Below are positions 7,206 to 10,371 of a stretch of DNA of 10,371 nt, piece after piece; position 1 is the first letter of the stretch, and every line of letters starts with the position of its first letter. This DNA comes from Bifidobacterium breve. Lineage in GTDB: Bacteria; Actinomycetota; Actinomycetes; Nanopelagicales; Nanopelagicaceae. Where the stretch lies: the NCBI GenBank assembly GCA_945869505.1, contig CAMBOZ010000043.1, forward strand, positions 1 to 10,371, in the 5' to 3' direction. The notes beneath the pieces were generated by a model that did no database searches, was not told the DNA's origin, and saw only the letters and a list, made by a program, of their open reading frames with translations. Made by a program: the position numbers and the translations under genes.

Positions 7206-7217
7206 TCAGATAGGCTC
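7206..7217 (+). promoter_or_regulatory. Candidate leaderless promoter of the EamA gene with shared 12-mer
   Basis: TCAGATAGGCTC, identical to the element before dcd. Its TAGGCT hexamer (7211-7216) ends 6 nt before the ATG at 7223. It sits in the 25-bp gap after the acyl-CoA dehydrogenase stop, so the permease can probably be transcribed independently. No clear -35 element is visible. Confidence 0.55.
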
Positions 7218-7222
7218 ACCTA

Positions 7223-8143
7223 ATGCTTAATAAGCACCGCGGTGAGTTCTATCTTGTAATAGGTGCGATCTTTTTCTCCCTTAACGGGGTAATCGTCACC
7301 TTGGTACTAGACCACATGACCACTTTTCGTCTGGCCCAGGTCCGCGCAATTGGTACTTTCTTTCTTCTTTTTCTAATTACCTTCATTCAAGACCGTAAAT
7401 CCTTAAAGGCTGAACGCCGCGAAATCCCAACGCTAATTTTCTATGGGGTATTTGGTTATGCCATGGTGCAGTTGGGTTATTTCATCGGTATCTCGCGCGG
7501 TGTTCCACTTAGCTTGGTGCTGATCATCGAATTTACCGCTCCTATTTGGATTGTTCTCTGGATTAAATTTGTTCGTAAATCCGTGGTCGCCAAAGATATG
7601 TGGGTCGCAATCGCGCTGTCCTTACTTGGCCTAATCATGGTCGCCAAAGTTTGGCAGGGCTTTTCATTCGATTTAATCGGAACTTTTGGAGCCCTGGGCG
7701 CAGCACTAGCGCTAGCTGTCTATTTCTTAATGAGTCAATCACAAGGCACAAAACGTTCGGCGCAAGCGATGGTTGTTTGGGGAATGGGAATAGCTGGGCT
7801 TTTCTGGTCACTGGTATTGCCGATCTGGAATTTTCCTACTGAAATCTTTACAACCGAGATTAATTTGCAAGGCAGATTCTCTGATTACAGTGCACCGGGT
7901 TGGTTGTTAATTGCTCACATAATTATCTTCGGAACGATGGTTCCATATTTATTTGTAGTCGGTGGTATTCGCAGGTTAAGTGCGTCAACGTCAAGTGTCA
8001 TTGGTATGTTGGAACCAGTTCTTGCCGGAGTTTTCGCTTGGGTTTGGTTATCACAATCATGGAGTGCGATCCAATTAGCAGGCGGAGCAATTGTTCTAAT
8101 CGGTATTTATATTGCTGATCGCGCCAAAAATAACGCAGGTTAA
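7223..8143 (+). CDS. EamA/DMT-superfamily permease (RhaT-like, 10 helices)
   Basis: 306-aa inner-membrane transporter with two EamA repeats. Ten hydrophobic segments are visible at about 10-29, 36-56, 69-91, 94-117, 126-144, 152-171, 182-203, 228-246, 257-277 and 281-299. The fourth helix of repeat one (LVLIIEFTAPIWIVLW, 99-113) and the matching LEPVLAGVFAWVWL of repeat two (263-276) are typical of the family. The short cytosolic ends are basic. Family members export amino acids, nucleosides or other small metabolites; the substrate cannot be read from this sequence and the neighbours do not indicate one. The gene ends 2 bp from the stop of convergent dnaB, so no separate terminator fits between them. 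Confidence 0.92.
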   Translation: MLNKHRGEFYLVIGAIFFSLNGVIVTLVLDHMTTFRLAQVRAIGTFFLLFLITFIQDRKSLKAERREIPTLIFYGVFGYAMVQLGYFIGISRGVPLSLVLIIEFTAPIWIVLWIKFVRKSVVAKDMWVAIALSLLGLIMVAKVWQGFSFDLIGTFGALGAALALAVYFLMSQSQGTKRSAQAMVVWGMGIAGLFWSLVLPIWNFPTEIFTTEINLQGRFSDYSAPGWLLIAHIIIFGTMVPYLFVVGGIRRLSASTSSVIGMLEPVLAGVFAWVWLSQSWSAIQLAGGAIVLIGIYIADRAKNNAG

Positions 8144-8145
8144 AT

Positions 8146-9597
8146 TTATTCGTTCCACGCGCCAGCGGCTGGATCTTGTGGAGCGGTGAAGTCGCGTCCA
8201 GCACCAGCGTTCGCTGCCATATCTGCAAAGCGCGCAAAGTGAAGTTGTGCGGCAACTGTAATTGTCTTGGTCTGTCCGTTACGGTGCTTTGCAACAATTA
8301 GATCTGCTTCACCTGAACGGTTCTGTGAGTCATACATATCATCGCGGTGGAGCAAGATAACTACGTCAGCATCTTGTTCAATCGAACCAGATTCACGAAG
8401 GTCAGAGAGCATAGGCTTCTTATCGGAGCGCTGTTCAGGGGAACGGTTTAGCTGCGAGATGGCGATCACCGGAACATTTAACTCTTTCGCCATAAGTTTT
8501 AGGTGGCGTGAGAATTCAGATACTTCTTGTTGACGGTTTTCTACGCGTTTGCCGCTAGTCATCAACTGCAAATAATCGATAACGATTAATTTAAGGTCGT
8601 GGCGCTGCTTTAAGCGGCGGGCTTTGGCGCGGATCTCCATCATGGAAAGGTTTGGAGAGTCATCAATAAATAGAGGTGCTGCAGAGATTTCGCCCATGCG
8701 GCGTGCCAGCTTTGACCATTCTTCATCACTTAACTGGCCAGAGCGAATGTTATTTAGCCCAACGCGCGCTTCGGCAGAGAGCATACGCATGGTGATTTCA
8801 GAACGTGACATTTCAAGTGAGAAGATAACTGAAGTTTTTCCATCATGGATTGATGCATGGCGCGCGATATCTAGACCAAGAGTTGATTTACCAACAGCTG
8901 GACGTGCTGCCAAAATAATCATATTTCCTGGGTGGAATCCATGTGTAAGTAAATCTAAATCGCGGAATCCTGATTTAACACCTTCGATGCCAGTGCCTTT
9001 TTGAATCGCTTCAATTTCATCAAGTGCTTCAGGTAATAGCGTTGCGAGCTGTACATAATCTTCAGATGTACGACGTTCAGTAACTGCATAAACTTCGGCT
9101 TGTGCTTGGTCTACTGCATCATCAACTTCACCTTCGACGTTGTAACCGATTTGCACAATCTTTGTTCCGGCTTCAACTAAGCGACGCATAATTGCATGTT
9201 CGCGAACTATCTTTGCGTAATAACTGGCATTCGCTGCAGTTGGTACAGATGAAATTAAAGTGTGTAAATAAGGTGCACCACCAGCGCGTGCAATGTCTCC
9301 GCGTTTAGTGAGTTCGGCAGAAACTGTTACCGCGTCCGCTGGTTCACCGCGACCGTAAAGATCAAGGACTGCGTCGTAAATTAACTCGTGTGCAGGGCGA
9401 TAGAAATCTCGTTCGCGTAAAATTTCGAGAACATCTGCAATCGCATCCTTTGATAGCAGCATTCCACCAAGTACGGATTGTTCAGCGATTAAATCTTGTG
9501 GTGGTGTGCGCTCGAATTCGGTTCCTACGTTATTTGGAGAGTTGTTATAGGAGGCATTTGCTCGGGATGAGTTATTGGGAAATTCGGCGATGCTCAC
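8146..9597 (-). CDS. dnaB: Replicative DNA helicase DnaB
   Basis: 483-aa hexameric 5'-3' helicase that unwinds DNA at the replication fork. The N-terminal DnaB_N domain (about 31-135, PPQDLIAEQSVLGGMLL onward) and a linker are followed by the RecA-like domain with Walker A ARPAVGKST (231-239), catalytic Glu in SLEMS (about 260-264), Walker B LIVIDYLQLM (337-346), SQLNRSPEQR (381-390) and SGSIEQDADVVILLHR (403-418). No intein is present, unlike some mycobacterial DnaB proteins. The frame stays open to 9660, but the GTG at 9597-9595 is preferred because GGGAGG lies 8 nt upstream and the family N-terminus needs no extension. About 30 N-terminal residues rich in Asn and Ser precede the conserved domain. 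The usual actinobacterial neighbours rplI, rpsR and ssb are not in the window. Confidence 0.96.
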   Translation of the reverse strand: MSIAEFPNNSSRANASYNNSPNNVGTEFERTPPQDLIAEQSVLGGMLLSKDAIADVLEILRERDFYRPAHELIYDAVLDLYGRGEPADAVTVSAELTKRGDIARAGGAPYLHTLISSVPTAANASYYAKIVREHAIMRRLVEAGTKIVQIGYNVEGEVDDAVDQAQAEVYAVTERRTSEDYVQLATLLPEALDEIEAIQKGTGIEGVKSGFRDLDLLTHGFHPGNMIILAARPAVGKSTLGLDIARHASIHDGKTSVIFSLEMSRSEITMRMLSAEARVGLNNIRSGQLSDEEWSKLARRMGEISAAPLFIDDSPNLSMMEIRAKARRLKQRHDLKLIVIDYLQLMTSGKRVENRQQEVSEFSRHLKLMAKELNVPVIAISQLNRSPEQRSDKKPMLSDLRESGSIEQDADVVILLHRDDMYDSQNRSGEADLIVAKHRNGQTKTITVAAQLHFARFADMAANAGAGRDFTAPQDPAAGAWNE

Positions 9598-9605
9598 GGG
9601 TGAAA

Positions 9606-9611
9606 CCTCCC
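9606..9611 (-). promoter_or_regulatory. Shine-Dalgarno sequence GGGAGG of dnaB
   Basis: GGGAGG on the minus strand, 8 nt before GTG 9597. It is the only strong ribosome binding site seen at a gene start in this window and decides the dnaB start against the longer open frame reaching 9660. It implies a dnaB mRNA with a real 5' leader. Confidence 0.8.
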
Positions 9612-9639
9612 ACCTGGCACTGACAAAAGCGAAAGGGGT

Positions 9640-9715
9640 TGGGGATAAAGCTGTGCACAAGTAGGTGGATAACTGCCTTTTCCTGTGTAAATCCCTGTGC
9701 GTGGGGTGTGGGTAA
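9640..9715 (-). promoter_or_regulatory. Cluster of DnaA-box-like 9-mers upstream of dnaB
   Basis: Read on the minus strand, three 9-mers each differ by one base from the DnaA box TTATCCACA: TTATCCCCA (9648-9640), TTATCCACC (9672-9664) and TTACCCACA (9715-9707). TTGTGCACA (9660-9652) matches 7 of 9, and TCATACACA (9790-9782, outside the span given here) also matches 7 of 9. The three best sites share one orientation and lie in 76 bp. This could be a DnaA-controlled dnaB promoter, a DnaA titration site or part of an origin. It is a consensus match only. Confidence 0.45.
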
Positions 9716-9729
9716 CTCTTTGAGAGGTG

Positions 9730-9749
9730 GCACTTTTTGAGGAAAGTGC
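9730..9749. repeat. 20-bp inverted repeat GCACTTT-N6-AAAGTGC
   Basis: Perfect 7-bp arms around a 6-nt centre (TTGAGG on the plus strand), in the dnaB-corA divergent region about 135-150 bp upstream of the dnaB start. It has no T-run and no adjacent gene end, so it is not placed as a terminator. An operator or a hairpin in the dnaB leader fits better. Confidence 0.4.
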
Positions 9750-9805
9750 AGGTCAGAGGTGGGGTGTTTATACCTAACCCCTGTGTATGAAAGTAATTTA
9801 TAACT

Positions 9806-9820
9806 TCTCAATTGTTGAGA
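9806..9820. repeat. 15-bp inverted repeat TCTCAA-N3-TTGAGA upstream of corA
   Basis: Perfect 6-bp arms around TTG in an AT-richer stretch about 50 bp before the corA start. Size and position suit a dimeric regulator site for corA. It would be a tight hairpin if transcribed. Confidence 0.35.
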
Positions 9821-9856
9821 TTTAGCGGCGATGGCATCTTTAACAAGTTTTTATTG

Positions 9857-9862
9857 CAGACT
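9857..9862 (+). promoter_or_regulatory. Candidate leaderless -10 element for corA
   Basis: CAGACT, then 6 nt (ACTCAC), then the ATG at 9869. It is nearly the same as the CAGAAT hexamer before pabA. No Shine-Dalgarno sequence is present. Confidence 0.45.
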
Positions 9863-9868
9863 ACTCAC

Positions 9869-10371
9869 ATGATTGTCGACTACGCGCTTTATCAAAATGG
9901 GGTGCGTTACACCGAACCTTCAAATCTGCCCGAGATGATCAGCAAGGCGCGAAACGGTGATGGGTTTGTTTGGCTTGGCCTTGCCGAACCCACCGACGGT
10001 GAGTTCCAAAAAGTTGTGGGCGATTTTAAATTTCATCCGCTAGCAATTGAAGATGCCGTCACCGCACATCAAAGACCAAAATATGAAGAGTATCCGGGTG
10101 TTCAGGCCTTTGTATTAAAGACGGCTTTCTATGAAGAGAGTGGTAGCCAAGTTTCCACTGGCGAAATTTTCTGTTTTATTGGCGACTTCTTCATAGTTGT
10201 GGTTCGCCACGGCAGCGGTGCGCCACTCGTTAATACTCGCCACGCTTTGGAAAGTAACCCAGAACATTTAACAAAAGGTCCTTATGCAGTTCTGCATGCG
10301 ATTTTGGATCATGTGATCGATTGTTATATAGATATTTCGATCGAACTCGAGCATGATGTGCTTGGAGTTGA
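9869..10371 (+). CDS. corA: CorA-family Mg2+/Co2+ transporter, N-terminal part (cut by window edge)
   Basis: 167 codons of the cytoplasmic N-terminal domain of a CorA metal channel, open to the right edge. The segment GFVWLGLAEPTDGEFQKV (32-49), then FHPLAIEDAVTAHQRPKYEEYPG (55-77), and the later FFIVVVRHG (107-115) are characteristic of CorA, and the helix beginning PYAVLHAILDHVIDCYIDI (138-156) leads into the long helical stalk. The two C-terminal membrane helices and the GMN selectivity motif lie beyond the window, so transport function and intactness are inferred. Start at ATG 9869: no Shine-Dalgarno sequence, CAGACT 6 nt upstream. It diverges from dnaB across a 271-bp region. Confidence 0.9.
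   Translation, partial: MIVDYALYQNGVRYTEPSNLPEMISKARNGDGFVWLGLAEPTDGEFQKVVGDFKFHPLAIEDAVTAHQRPKYEEYPGVQAFVLKTAFYEESGSQVSTGEIFCFIGDFFIVVVRHGSGAPLVNTRHALESNPEHLTKGPYAVLHAILDHVIDCYIDISIELEHDVLGV

Noticed and set aside
8141..8150. Possible terminator between the EamA gene and dnaB
   Set aside because: Only 2 bp separate the stop codons, and no GC-rich hairpin with a T-run is visible at the junction.
9598..9660. N-terminal extension of DnaB from 9660
   Set aside because: The added 21 residues have no family counterpart, and the GTG at 9597 has a strong Shine-Dalgarno sequence 8 nt upstream.
9635..9764. G-rich plus strand (several GGGG runs), possible G-quadruplex
   Set aside because: The runs are too unevenly spaced to give four tracts with short loops; the G-richness is explained by DnaA-box-like repeats and the minus-strand ribosome site.
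9761..9780. Imperfect GGGGT...ACCCC stem in the dnaB-corA region
   Set aside because: Only five pairs with an 11-nt loop; too weak to call as a riboswitch, small RNA or terminator.
9787..9825. 12-codon mini-ORF (MKVIYNFSIVEI) upstream of corA
   Set aside because: It has no ribosome site or hexamer at the right distance, and it overlaps the palindrome at 9806-9820. Too short to support as a gene or leader peptide.

Overview
The window looks like chromosome from a small-genome, low-to-mid GC actinobacterium (roughly mid-40s % GC by eye). The best guess is a freshwater planktonic type such as the acI/Nanopelagicales group, but this is inference from gene content and not a species call. Support comes from CrgA, a cell-division protein confined to Actinobacteria; a Mycobacterium-type dCTP deaminase; a long acyl-CoA dehydrogenase with a FadE5-like N-terminus; and very tight gene packing. 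A pabA/trpG gene divergent from crgA is the arrangement next to the replication origin in mycobacteria, and dnaB is often nearby too, so the window may lie in the origin-proximal part of the chromosome.

Layout, left to right. The minus-strand glutamine amidotransferase gene pabA/trpG runs off the left edge (1-615). The small crgA gene diverges from it (700-966). An OmpR-type response regulator and its membrane histidine kinase follow as a two-gene operon with no gap (1026-3194). This operon converges on, and overlaps by 4 bp, the minus-strand unit htpX (3191-4102), lemA (4109-4660) and dcd (4704-5282). From the dcd promoter region a FadE5-like acyl-CoA dehydrogenase (5371-7197) and an EamA/DMT permease (7223-8143) run on the plus strand. 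The permease converges with minus-strand dnaB (8146-9597), leaving 2 bp between them. A 271-bp divergent region separates dnaB from a CorA-type metal transporter that is cut by the right edge (9869-10371).

Roles. The genes are mostly housekeeping: chorismate-derived metabolism, septum control, signal transduction, membrane protein quality control, dUMP supply for dTMP synthesis, fatty acid oxidation, export, replication and Mg2+ uptake. I see no mobile element, CRISPR array, tRNA or rRNA, and no obvious defence or biosynthetic system. No stretch longer than 300 bases lacks a gene.

The most interesting signal is regulatory. Seven genes that begin transcription units lack a Shine-Dalgarno sequence and carry a -10-like hexamer (T/C)AnnnT exactly 6 nt before the start codon. 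This is the signature of leaderless transcripts. Two of these sites, before dcd and the permease, share an identical 12-mer. dnaB is the clear exception: it has a strong Shine-Dalgarno sequence and lies behind a region holding a cluster of DnaA-box-like 9-mers and a 20-bp inverted repeat.
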